A DNA stretch of 12,902 bases from Candidatus Competibacteraceae bacterium (GTDB lineage Bacteria > Pseudomonadota > Gammaproteobacteria > Competibacterales > Competibacteraceae). The number at the start of each line of letters is the position of its first letter. Position 1 is the first letter of the stretch. Shown here piece after piece: positions 6,801-12,811 of this stretch. The position numbers were made by a program, and so were the translations under genes. The stretch lies in NCBI GenBank assembly GCA_003527885.1, contig DPWB01000207.1, positions 1 to 12,902 of the forward strand, in the 5' to 3' direction. The notes below the pieces were generated by a model. That model was not told the origin of the DNA, did not search any database, and was given only the letters and a program-made list of their open reading frames with translations.

Positions 6801-7285
6801 CCTTCCATCGCTTCAACCGGCTTCAATCTCCCTCCCAGCAGCGCCGCTTTTGAGCGCATGACACCGGCTAACGAGTTCGTCTCGCCAGTCATGCTGAACC
6901 GACCAAAATGGCCCGCCCCGTTTCAATGTGAATCACGCATCCGCAGTTTCATCAACCCTTAACCCAGAAAACAGGTCCTACAACGTTCGAGCATGTCGCC
7001 GATCCACCCGGCCATCGGATATCGAAAGCTTGGCACGGTAAATGCTTCTATAAAACTCATAGTCAGTCAGTCCGCTGCGGCACGGCAACAAATCGCCAAG
7101 CGAACCGACGGGTGGGGCAGAAAAGTTTAAAAACCTTGCCCTCAAGAATTTTGATCGGGGCCGATCATCGGGACAAACACGCGCGGTATCGCTAGCAGCG
7201 CGTACGGTCACCACCTAGCGCCGGGTGGTTAGGACAGGCGCACTCTCCTCTAGTGGTTTGGGTTGACATCCTCCCAAGTGAGCTT
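6801..7285. other. Gene-free region after mmuM
   Basis: Almost 500 bases without a convincing gene. Short inverted repeats occur: GATCGG-gg-CCGATC at about 7151-7164, and ACCACC-tagcgccg-GGTGGT at about 7212-7231. A reverse-strand open frame (6978-7214) has no ribosome binding site and no family-like sequence, so I leave it out. The right part may be eroded mobile-element sequence (see the IS200/IS605-like end at 7260). Confidence 0.5.
7260..7275 (+). mobile_element. Possible remnant of an IS200/IS605 (tnpB-only) element end
   Basis: GGGTTGACATCCTCCC resembles, from memory, the conserved sequence near the right end of many IS1341-like tnpB elements, where it precedes a terminal hairpin. Here it is followed by AAGTGAGCTT and then the strong terminator hairpin at 7286. 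No tnpB coding sequence remains upstream. The match is short, so this is tentative. Confidence 0.3.
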
Positions 7286-7313
7286 GCCGCTGGTTCGCCA
7301 GCGGCTTTTTTTT
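7286..7313 (+). terminator. Strong rho-independent terminator
   Basis: GCCGCTGG (7286-7293), loop TTCG, and CCAGCGGC (7298-7305) form a perfect 8-bp GC-rich stem with a stable tetraloop, followed by eight T residues (7306-7313). It is oriented for + strand transcripts, that is, those arriving from mmuM or from lost mobile-element genes. On the minus strand no T run follows the stem, so it does not serve nnrU. Confidence 0.88.
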
Positions 7314-7363
7314 GCCTGAAATTCCCTTTGAAAACAGATCAGTGTCCCATGTCGGTCCCCCTT

Positions 7364-8053
7364 TCAATAAGGCCGGACGCCAAACAAAAACGGATGCAAC
7401 AAAAGCAATAGGATGAACGCGCCCAATCCCCACAGCGCCGGTCGGCGCAGTTCGCTCCAGGACCAACGCTGGCGACCGCCCAACAGCGCGCCAAATGGCA
7501 GATAAGAGGTGGCGGCGTCAAAAAGCTGCCAGCGCTCTCCCTGCCCGTCAGCCATCCGACGGTCGAGATGCAGCGAACCCAGCAGCGCCGTCAACAAAAA
7601 GCCTCCGAAGAACAACAGCGACGCCAGATCGCCGTTCGCCAAAATATGGCTGGCCGCCCACAACGTCACACCCCACATCATCGGATGTCGGGTAACCCGC
7701 AATACACCGCGCGCCGGCTCAGCCTGATCGAGCGCTGCGCTCATCCCCACCGCCGAAGGGTTCGGCGTCAGTAAGGCGCCCGCGATCAACGTCAACGCCA
7801 CCGGCATCACCAACAAGGGCAGATGGCGCAACCCGTGGCCGGGCACCCAGAGAAAAACCGTGTGGGAGGATTGGCTGTAAGCCGCGATCATCGCCCCCAA
7901 CACCAGCAAGGCGACCAGTGAATAGACGCCTAAGAACCCTTTCTCCCCCAAGCGATCGACCAACCGACCCCGCACGGCCGCGCCGGACAGGCCGAGGTGG
8001 CTGATGACAAAGACGGCGCTGGCAAGCCCCATGACCCATAACGCGCTATTCAT
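7364..8053 (-). CDS. NnrU-family integral membrane protein
   Basis: A 229-residue inner-membrane protein with five or six hydrophobic segments (about 4-20, 41-60, 75-97, 125-139, 144-162, 207-222). It has the NnrU pattern: an N-terminal SHLGLSGAAVRGRLVDRLGE segment, GVYSLVALLVLG, then RVTRHPMMWGV (119-129) and SHILANGDLASLLFF (135-149). Conserved His residues in these loops (His19, His123, His136) fit the heme- or metal-binding residues of the related plant zeta-carotene isomerase Z-ISO. NnrU was first linked to nitric oxide and nitrite metabolism in Rhodobacter; many homologues occur without such a pathway and their reaction is unknown. The ATG at 8053 follows GGGGAGAG at good spacing. No denitrification genes are adjacent, so I do not assert that role. 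Confidence 0.88.
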   Translation of the reverse strand: MNSALWVMGLASAVFVISHLGLSGAAVRGRLVDRLGEKGFLGVYSLVALLVLGAMIAAYSQSSHTVFLWVPGHGLRHLPLLVMPVALTLIAGALLTPNPSAVGMSAALDQAEPARGVLRVTRHPMMWGVTLWAASHILANGDLASLLFFGGFLLTALLGSLHLDRRMADGQGERWQLFDAATSYLPFGALLGGRQRWSWSELRRPALWGLGAFILLLLLHPFLFGVRPY

Positions 8054-8317
8054 TTCCCACTCTCCCCATCTGCGCTTGATTCAGACCTCATCCACCCGTC
8101 GAATCCAGATGGTGCGATTCGAGCGCTGAAGAAGCAAGCGTCGGCGCTTTCATTGCGGCTGGAATTTCACTTAATACATTATAAAACAATGGCTTGAATT
8201 TATAGGATAGATACGTTGTTTTAACAAGTTAACTGGTTCAGTTTGGACCGAACTGCCTAATTTTTCAGTCATTGTAATATTTATTTTCAAACTACTCAAA
8301 AAAATTGCTATACACCA
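8054..8317. other. AT-rich gene-free stretch between nnrU-like gene and riboswitch promoter
   Basis: This stretch lies between two divergent transcription units. It turns strongly AT-rich from about 8165. It holds small inverted repeats (TTAAC-aa-GTTAA near 8221-8232 and CAGTT-tggaccg-AACTG near 8238-8254) that could be regulator sites. The promoter of the minus-strand gene must lie in its left part, but no hexamers are convincing. No gene is seen. Confidence 0.4.
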
Positions 8318-8346
8318 TTGCATAGGATCATTTTCAAGCATATATT
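8318..8346 (+). promoter_or_regulatory. Putative sigma-70 promoter feeding the riboswitch
   Basis: The -10 element TATATT (8341-8346) is one base from consensus. A weak -35 TTGCAT (8318-8323) lies 17 bases upstream. The predicted transcription start, about 7 bases after the -10, falls at 8353, precisely where the first stem of the c-di-GMP riboswitch begins. That coincidence is the main support, because the -35 matches only partly. Confidence 0.55.
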
Positions 8347-8352
8347 AATACC

Positions 8353-8446
8353 CGCTTGCGAAAGGCAAACCTATCGAAAGGTAGCGACGCAAAGCCACTG
8401 GCCTAACCTCTGTATCAGTAGAGCATGGTCGCAGGGTCGCCAAGCG
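8353..8446 (+). ncRNA. Cyclic di-GMP-I riboswitch (GEMM)
   Basis: The aptamer senses cyclic di-GMP. Conserved elements appear in the right order and spacing: closing stem CGCTTG/CAAGCG (8353-8358 with 8441-8446, 6 bp); GGCAAACC (8364-8371); a stem capped by a GAAA tetraloop (loop 8376-8379, stem CTATC/GGTAG); GACGCAAAGCC (8386-8396), the hallmark of the class; GGCCTAA (8400-8406); a hairpin CTCT/AGAG (8408-8411 with 8420-8423); and GGTCGCAGGGTCGCC (8428-8442), corresponding to the tetraloop-receptor and ligand-closing strand. This parallels the Vibrio cholerae Vc2 aptamer. It lies 83 bases before the start of the 738-residue secreted surface protein and is its leader. Confidence 0.93.
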
Positions 8447-8478
8447 AACGAAATACTTTCTTTTGATCGTGTAGTTGA

Positions 8479-8520
8479 TCCTGAGAAAGCCACGTTCGCG
8501 TGGCACATAAACTTAGGAGA
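8479..8520 (+). promoter_or_regulatory. Riboswitch expression platform: ribosome-binding-site sequestering structure
   Basis: TCCTGAG (8479-8485) can pair with CTTAGGA (8512-8518) over 7 bp (one G-U), burying the ribosome binding site AGGAGA (8515-8520). Between them sits a perfect hairpin GCCACG-TTCG-CGTGGC (8489-8504). No T run follows any of these stems, so control of translation initiation is more likely than transcription termination. Whether c-di-GMP turns the gene on or off cannot be read from the sequence. Confidence 0.6.
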
Positions 8521-8529
8521 ACTACATAA

Positions 8530-10746
8530 ATGTCTATCACAGCTTCAACACCAACACGGTTCAACTCAGCCCGGCACATGCTAGGAGGGTTGAGCTTATT
8601 GTTATTTTTCTTCGCAACTAACGTCTTCGCCGGTCAAGCCAGCTTGACCTGGGACCCCAGCAGCGGCCCGGTGGCGGGCTATCGCATCTACTACGGAACC
8701 GCCAGCCAAACCTATTCGGTCAACACCAACGCCGGCACCGCGACCACGGCGACCGTAGCCAATCTCAGCGATGGCGCCACGTATTACTTTGCGGTCAAGG
8801 CCTACGATAGCGCTGGCGCCGAAAGCGCTTTCTCCAATGAAGTCGCCAAGACGATCACCGTTGCAGCCCCGAGCGCAAGCTTCACCGCGGATAAAACGTC
8901 GGGCACTGCGCCGGTGACGGTCAATTTCACTGACGGCTCGACGGGTAACATTAGCAGCCGCACCTGGAGTTTTGGCGACGGCACCACCAGCACCGTTCAG
9001 AATCCCGCCAAGACCTACTCGACCGCCGGCACCTACACGGTCACGCTCAACGCCACCGGTCCGGGCGGCAGCGCCACCGCGACCAAGACCATTTCGGTGA
9101 CGAATCCGGTAGCCGCCGCCCCCGTCGCCAGTATCAGCGCCACTCCGGTCTCCGGGACCGCGCCGCTGCTGGTCACCTTGAAAGACACCTCGACTGGCAC
9201 GGTCGCCAGCCGCTCCTGGGATTTGGGTGACGGCACCACCAGCACGGCTCAAAGCGTCGCCAAGACCTACAATTCGGCGGGCACCTATACCGTGAAGCTC
9301 ACCGTCACTAACACGAGCGGCAGCAGCACGACCACCAAAACCATTTCGGCAAGCGCCACGGCGCCCGCAGCCAGCTTCACCGCAAGCCCCAGCACCGGCG
9401 TCGCTCCCTTGGCGACCACCTTCGCCAACACCTCCACCGGCACCGTGCTCAGTTATGCGTGGAACTTCGGCGATGCCGCCAGCCAAAGCAACACCAGCAC
9501 CGCGCAGAGCCCCTCGCACACTTATGCCAATGCCGGCACTTACACTGTGACACTGACCGCCACTGGCCCGACCGGCACGACCCCGAGCACCAAGACCCAA
9601 ACCATCACGGTAAACGCCGCTTCGAGCGCGGGTTCTAACGGGCTGGTCGCCGCCTACAATTTCGAAGAAGGCTACGGCGCCACCATGGTGGATGCGTCCG
9701 GCAAGGGCAATCATGGCACCACACGTGGTACTATTCGTGTAGCGAAAGGAAAGTTCGGCCAAGCTGCTTCCTTTGATGGAATCGATGATTGGGTGACCGT
9801 CAACGATTCCAACACGTTGGACCTGACCACTGGCATGACGCTGGAGGCGTGGGTTTATCCGACCGCCGCCATGACCGGCACCGGTTGGCAGACCGTGCTC
9901 AACAAGGAGCAACCTAACGGGTTCGGAGCCGCGTATTATCTGGCCGCCAACTCTGACCTCAATCAGCCCGAAGCCGCCGTCTACACCACAGACTGGCGTA
10001 AGCTGTATGGCGGTCCCGCAGTAAGCGCCAACCAGTGGACGCACTTGGCAGGCACTTACGATGGCTCTACACTCAGACTCTATGTTAACGGTGCCCAAGT
10101 TTCCAGCCAGCCGCAAACCGGTGGAATCGATGTCACCAACGGTGCGCTGCGCATCGGCGGCAGCGAAACTTGGGGCGAGTTTTTCAAGGGCTATATCGAT
10201 GAAGTCCGCATCTACAATCGCGCCTTGAGCGCGAGCGAGATCGCAACCGATATGAAAACCCCTATCGCCACCTCTTCGCCGACGAAACTACTGCTGGGTG
10301 AAAAGGCGCTTGGTTCAAGTACTTACTCTATCTCCAAAGGCATGGCAGCAGCGTTTCAAAGTACGGCGGCGAGTACGGGTTCCATCAGCAATCTCAGTAT
10401 ATATGTCGATAAAACCTCAACTGCGACCCGATTAGTTGGAGGTATTTACACGGATAATAATGGTCATCCCGGCAAGCTCATCACCGGTTGGGACGACACC
10501 TGGATTAAAGCAGGGAGTTGGAATGAAATCCGCCTGCCGGTCGTTCCGGTTGCTGCTGGGACCAAATACTGGATTGCAGTTTTGAACCCGAACGGAGGCC
10601 TGCTTAATATCCTCAACAACATAGGCAGCAACACACAACCTAGCGAAACTAATCAAAGCGTTACTCTAAGTGAATTGCCGAGTCTTTGGATTACTGGTAC
10701 CCTCTCTACCAACGGGTCATTGTCCGGATATGGAGCTGGGTATTGA
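8530..10746 (+). CDS. Secreted multidomain surface protein: FnIII, three PKD, LamG, C-terminal beta domain
   Basis: A 738-residue exported protein with AGGAGA 9 bases before ATG 8530. Residues 1-34 are a long signal peptide (hydrophobic LSLLLFFFATNVFAG). Then a fibronectin type III domain (about 36-112, ASLTWDPSSGPVAGYRIYYGT), three PKD domains (about 114-191, 197-275, 279-363; cores WSFGDGTTST, WDLGDGTTST, WNFGDAASQSNTST, each with an AGTYTV strand), a LamG/concanavalin-like domain (about 370-572, with FDGIDDWV, TLEAWVYP, GYIDEVRIYNRALS), and a C-terminal beta-rich region (about 585-738). PKD, FnIII and LamG modules bind glycans or proteins at the cell surface. No catalytic domain, LPXTG or PEP-CTERM signal is seen. 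The riboswitch leader implies c-di-GMP control, fitting an adhesin or matrix protein. The DNA from about 10260 on is less GC-rich than the PKD part, suggesting a mosaic origin. Confidence 0.88.
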   Translation: MSITASTPTRFNSARHMLGGLSLLLFFFATNVFAGQASLTWDPSSGPVAGYRIYYGTASQTYSVNTNAGTATTATVANLSDGATYYFAVKAYDSAGAESAFSNEVAKTITVAAPSASFTADKTSGTAPVTVNFTDGSTGNISSRTWSFGDGTTSTVQNPAKTYSTAGTYTVTLNATGPGGSATATKTISVTNPVAAAPVASISATPVSGTAPLLVTLKDTSTGTVASRSWDLGDGTTSTAQSVAKTYNSAGTYTVKLTVTNTSGSSTTTKTISASATAPAASFTASPSTGVAPLATTFANTSTGTVLSYAWNFGDAASQSNTSTAQSPSHTYANAGTYTVTLTATGPTGTTPSTKTQTITVNAASSAGSNGLVAAYNFEEGYGATMVDASGKGNHGTTRGTIRVAKGKFGQAASFDGIDDWVTVNDSNTLDLTTGMTLEAWVYPTAAMTGTGWQTVLNKEQPNGFGAAYYLAANSDLNQPEAAVYTTDWRKLYGGPAVSANQWTHLAGTYDGSTLRLYVNGAQVSSQPQTGGIDVTNGALRIGGSETWGEFFKGYIDEVRIYNRALSASEIATDMKTPIATSSPTKLLLGEKALGSSTYSISKGMAAAFQSTAASTGSISNLSIYVDKTSTATRLVGGIYTDNNGHPGKLITGWDDTWIKAGSWNEIRLPVVPVAAGTKYWIAVLNPNGGLLNILNNIGSNTQPSETNQSVTLSELPSLWITGTLSTNGSLSGYGAGY

Positions 10747-10793
10747 TTAAACTTTCCTAAACCTGATTGAGTAGCGTTTTTCAAAGGGTCGCG

Positions 10794-10822
10794 TTGACAG
10801 GGAAAATGAAATGATTAATAGT
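10794..10822 (+). promoter_or_regulatory. Possible promoter for the second secreted protein
   Basis: A perfect -35 TTGACA (10794-10799) is followed after 17 bases by AATAGT (10817-10822), a 4-of-6 match to the -10 consensus. The gap between the two surface-protein genes is 190 bases and AT-rich, so an own promoter for the second gene is plausible. No terminator is evident between the two genes, so read-through from the riboswitch-controlled gene is also possible. Confidence 0.4.
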
Positions 10823-10886
10823 CACTAATAGACCTTTGACACTGAGCAAATAAACTCATCCCTTTGAAGTTAAGTTAGACATAAAA

Positions 10887-10929
10887 TGCGAGTAAGATGA
10901 TGTCATAGCAATGACTCATCTTACTCGCA
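10887..10929 (+). promoter_or_regulatory. Long near-perfect hairpin directly before the ribosome binding site
   Basis: TGCGAGTAAGATGA (10887-10900) pairs perfectly with TCATCTTACTCGCA (10916-10929). Inside it, GTCAT (10902-10906) pairs with ATGAC (10911-10915) around the loop AGCA, with one bulged T at 10901. This gives 19 base pairs in 43 nt. The ribosome binding site AGGAG begins at 10929, within or right after the last stem base, 3 bases before the ATG pair at 10937/10940. There is no T run, so it is not a simple terminator. It may be a leader structure controlling translation or stability, or a palindromic operator. Confidence 0.75.
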
Positions 10930-10936
10930 GGAGACT

Positions 10937-11959
10937 ATGATGAAACTGAAAAACAAGACAGCTTTAGCTATAATGGCCTTGGCGTTAATCAGCAGCGAAA
11001 GCTATAGCGCTCCTAATATTAGCTCCGCCTCTAATAATGGAGGGAATATAACCATTACAGGTAGTGGGTTCGGCATCCGCTCGAATTATGGAGGAGGGCA
11101 GCCATTCCTTAATAAGGCTTGGACTAATTTTGAAAGCGGTGTTTTAACTGGTGGCAATATTACAATGGGTTCTTACCCACAAAACTGGCGTGTAGGGACA
11201 ACCAACAATAGAACCAATAGCAAAAAGTATGCGGAAAAATTTTATAGTGTTGGAGAACTAGGGGCCTTAGAAATTGACCAGAGTGGGACACCTAGAGAAT
11301 GGTTTGCTAGCTTCTGGATTAAAATGTTATCTAATAACCAGTCCGGAAAGTTTTTTAGAATTTATGGTTCTAATGGAAATATCTTTTTCTCAACTGGTGG
11401 CCCGGATTATACCATTCGAGCAGCTAGTGAAGGTGCGGACGGACCTACGCAATGGGGAAGCCCTAATAGTCTTTCCGCTAACGCTTGGCATAAGTTTGAA
11501 GTTTATATGAGTGACAACCCTAAAGCCTTAACTGTCTGGTTAGACGGGGTAGAGCAATGGTCTAGGCCTGACCTAGTACCCACTAATTTTGGTGCAAATG
11601 GCCACACTATAGATATCGGCAACATGATAGATGGGCCTGAACGAGGGTATGGGGTAGCAGGTTCTTATAGTTACGATGATGTATTTATTGACCATACCAG
11701 GGCAAGAGTAGAACTTGGAAATACTGATACTTGGTCAAACTCCACGATTCGTGAGGTCCAAATTCCTACAGCATGGTCTGATGGCTCTATTACTGTGAAT
11801 ATTAATAAAGGCTCTTTCACAACAGGAACAGCTTACCTGTTTGTGGTAGATTCAGCAGGCAATGCCAGCAAAGGTTACCCGATAACTTTGAGTGCGGGGA
11901 ACACTACGAATACGCTTAGCGCCCCAAAAAATCTGCAACTCACAGCCCCCTCTAATTAA
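10937..11959 (+). CDS. Secreted LamG-like protein with IPT/TIG-like N-terminus, possibly truncated
   Basis: A 340-residue exported protein. AGGAG lies just upstream of ATG 10937 and a second in-frame ATG at 10940; the latter has the better spacing. Residues 1-24 are a signal peptide with cleavage near SYS|AP. Residues 26-48 (PNISSASNNGGNITITGSGFG) resemble the first strand pair of an IPT/TIG domain. Residues about 60-260 look like a concanavalin/LamG-type jelly roll (EWFASFWIKM, FEVYMSD, LTVWLDGVEQW, YSYDDVFIDHTRARVELG). Residues 265-320 form a second beta region. The end, APKNLQLTAPSN, reads like the first strand of an FnIII domain cut short, and IS200 debris starts within 10 bases, so a truncation is likely. 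Codon use is much more AT-rich than in the genes at 442-6800. The enzyme or binding role is unknown; a polysaccharide-binding surface protein is a reasonable guess. Confidence 0.8.
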   Translation: MMKLKNKTALAIMALALISSESYSAPNISSASNNGGNITITGSGFGIRSNYGGGQPFLNKAWTNFESGVLTGGNITMGSYPQNWRVGTTNNRTNSKKYAEKFYSVGELGALEIDQSGTPREWFASFWIKMLSNNQSGKFFRIYGSNGNIFFSTGGPDYTIRAASEGADGPTQWGSPNSLSANAWHKFEVYMSDNPKALTVWLDGVEQWSRPDLVPTNFGANGHTIDIGNMIDGPERGYGVAGSYSYDDVFIDHTRARVELGNTDTWSNSTIREVQIPTAWSDGSITVNINKGSFTTGTAYLFVVDSAGNASKGYPITLSAGNTTNTLSAPKNLQLTAPSN

Positions 11960-11966
11960 TTAACGC

Positions 11967-12096
11967 TCATCCGCCCGCCTTTTGCTGGCGGATGTACTCT
12001 CTGACCATCGCTTCATCCAAAGCTGCAGTTGAGACAAAATAGCCTCGTACCCAAAACAATTCGCTGGTGAAATTTCGCTCTCGACCGTCAAACGGT
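11967..12096 (-). pseudogene. tnpA: IS200/IS605-type TnpA transposase, C-terminal fragment
   Basis: The reverse strand reads FDGRERNFTSELFWVRGYF followed by VSTAALDEAMVREYIRQQ and KAGG-stop. This is the characteristic C-terminus of small HUH (Y1) single-strand transposases (the LFWVRGYFVST motif and the final REYIRxQ helix). The catalytic HUH motif and the Tyr-bearing helix are missing, because the reading runs leftward from an IS5-type end at about 12094-12109. The stop is at 11967-11969. The element is therefore dead here, cut by, or joined to, the neighbouring IS5 remnant. Confidence 0.8.
11968..11994. repeat. 8-bp inverted repeat after the LamG-like gene
   Basis: CATCCGCC (11968-11975) and GGCGGATG (11987-11994) form a perfect stem with an 11-base loop, 9 bases after the stop of the LamG-like gene and over the last codons of the tnpA fragment. 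It could act as a weak terminator or be a subterminal hairpin of the IS200 element. It lacks a clean T run on either strand. Confidence 0.5.
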
Positions 12097-12123
12097 TTTA
12101 TTGCATAAGGTTTTGTTGCATAA
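12094..12123. repeat. Tandem duplication of an IS5-type terminal sequence
   Basis: GGTTTTATTGCATAA (12094-12108) is followed directly by GGTTTTGTTGCATAA (12109-12123); the copies differ at one base. Both resemble the terminal inverted repeat of IS903-group elements (GGCTTTGTTGAATAAATC in IS903). Either copy may be the real IS boundary. Confidence 0.7.
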
Positions 12124-12553
12124 ATCGGCTGTAGATGGATGAAGCCGATGTGTTAGCGTTTAGCAAGCCACGACCGTGACCGTTTCCGGCATACCCAGTC
12201 GGGTCATGCTATTGACGGTGTCAAGACGAGCGTAGGCTTCAGCGGTCTGGTTCTTGAAGCGATGGTTTTTCAAATGCCCGCCAAGAGGGCTTTGAGACGA
12301 AACATCGCGGTTTCCCCCAAGCTACGCCGATTATAGCCGCTCTGTTGCTTCGACCTTGCAGTCAGTTGTATTGCTTCCGGCCTCCAGGATATTGGTGTGC
12401 GAGTGCGGTTGACCGTCGGCGAACGATGGGCTAGGCGACCACCCCTGCGCCACCAGCGCCGCATTGTAAGAGCGCCAGTTCCGTATCCGATATTTCCGTT
12501 TCTGTTCGTTCATTCCCTAAGATGGGAATCCTTCGGATTTATACAGTAGCGCC
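12109..12553. mobile_element. Degenerate, internally deleted IS5-family (IS903-group) element
   Basis: The left end is GGTTTTGTTGCATAAATC (12109-12126). The right end GATTTATACAGTAGCGCC (12536-12553) matches its reverse complement at about 12 of 18 positions. In between, on the minus strand, lie the start and the end of the transposase only. At about 445 bp the element is less than half of a normal IS903-group length (about 1 kb). I see no matching target duplication at the two ends (ATTGCATAA against ATATAGATT), so the ends have been altered or rearranged. Confidence 0.65.
12160..12513 (-). pseudogene. IS5-family transposase remnant: internal deletion plus frameshift
   Basis: From ATG 12513 the reading MNEQKRKYRIRNWRSYNAAL fits the N-terminus of IS903-group transposases (YRIRNWxxYNAAL). 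Then about 200 residues, including the first catalytic DDE residues, are missing. The C-terminus is present in two frames: SGYNRRSLGETAMFRLKALL (contains the Y-R-R-E signature with the final catalytic Glu) and, after loss of one G in the GCGGGC stretch at about 12285, HLKNHRFKNQTAEAYARLDT followed by VNSMTRLGMPETVTVVAC-stop. Adding one G rejoins these frames. The start codon lies 4 bases beyond the glycosyltransferase stop, on the same strand. It cannot make an active enzyme. Confidence 0.8.
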
Positions 12554-12811
12554 ATATAGATTTTAAGATACCTGAGTATCATTATTTCTAATGAATAGTG
12601 TTTTTTTTGAAGTTGCTGAGCATTTTCACCTAAATATCGGCATAGGGTTGGAGAGTTATGTAATCGTATAATTGCTTGCGTAATTTCTTCTATATTTCCA
12701 GGCGTAATTAATAATGCATTAATATCATTTTTTAATATTTCAGCAAGTCCACCAACGCGGGAAGCAATGATAGGGATTCCAAGAGCCATTGCTTCAAGCA
12801 AAGTATAAGGT
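12517..12811 (-). CDS. Glycosyltransferase family 4 (group 1), C-terminal part only
   Basis: The 97 genomic residues start PYTLLEAMALGIPIIASRVG and continue with GLAEILKNDINALLITPGNI, the UDP-sugar-binding half of GT4 enzymes. Glu6 is the second Glu of the EX7E motif, GGLAEI is the following conserved loop, and the helix EEITQAIIRLHNSP is typical. Such enzymes build capsule, O-antigen or exopolysaccharide. The N-terminal part lies beyond the contig end; the ten residues MGSEMCIRDR that appear before it are adapter translation and must be removed. The last residues (about YKSEGFPS) fall in the putative IS5 end, so the native C-terminus was probably replaced by the insertion. Low GC content, like the two surface-protein genes' right part. 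It may belong to a polysaccharide locus that continues outside. Confidence 0.88.

Noticed and set aside
6978..7214. 78-residue minus-strand open frame in the gap after mmuM
   Set aside because: No ribosome binding site, no recognisable motif and unremarkable composition; kept as non-coding.
8489..8504. GCCACG-TTCG-CGTGGC hairpin as an intrinsic terminator for the riboswitch
   Set aside because: It is followed by ACATAAACTT and not a T run, so termination is unlikely; it fits better as part of the structure over the ribosome binding site.
8318..8584. 88-residue open frame across the riboswitch
   Set aside because: It overlaps the conserved aptamer and the start of the real gene, and has no ribosome binding site.
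8602..10116. 504-residue minus-strand open frame
   Set aside because: Antisense shadow of the PKD/LamG gene; Gly/Arg/Val-rich with no recognisable domain.
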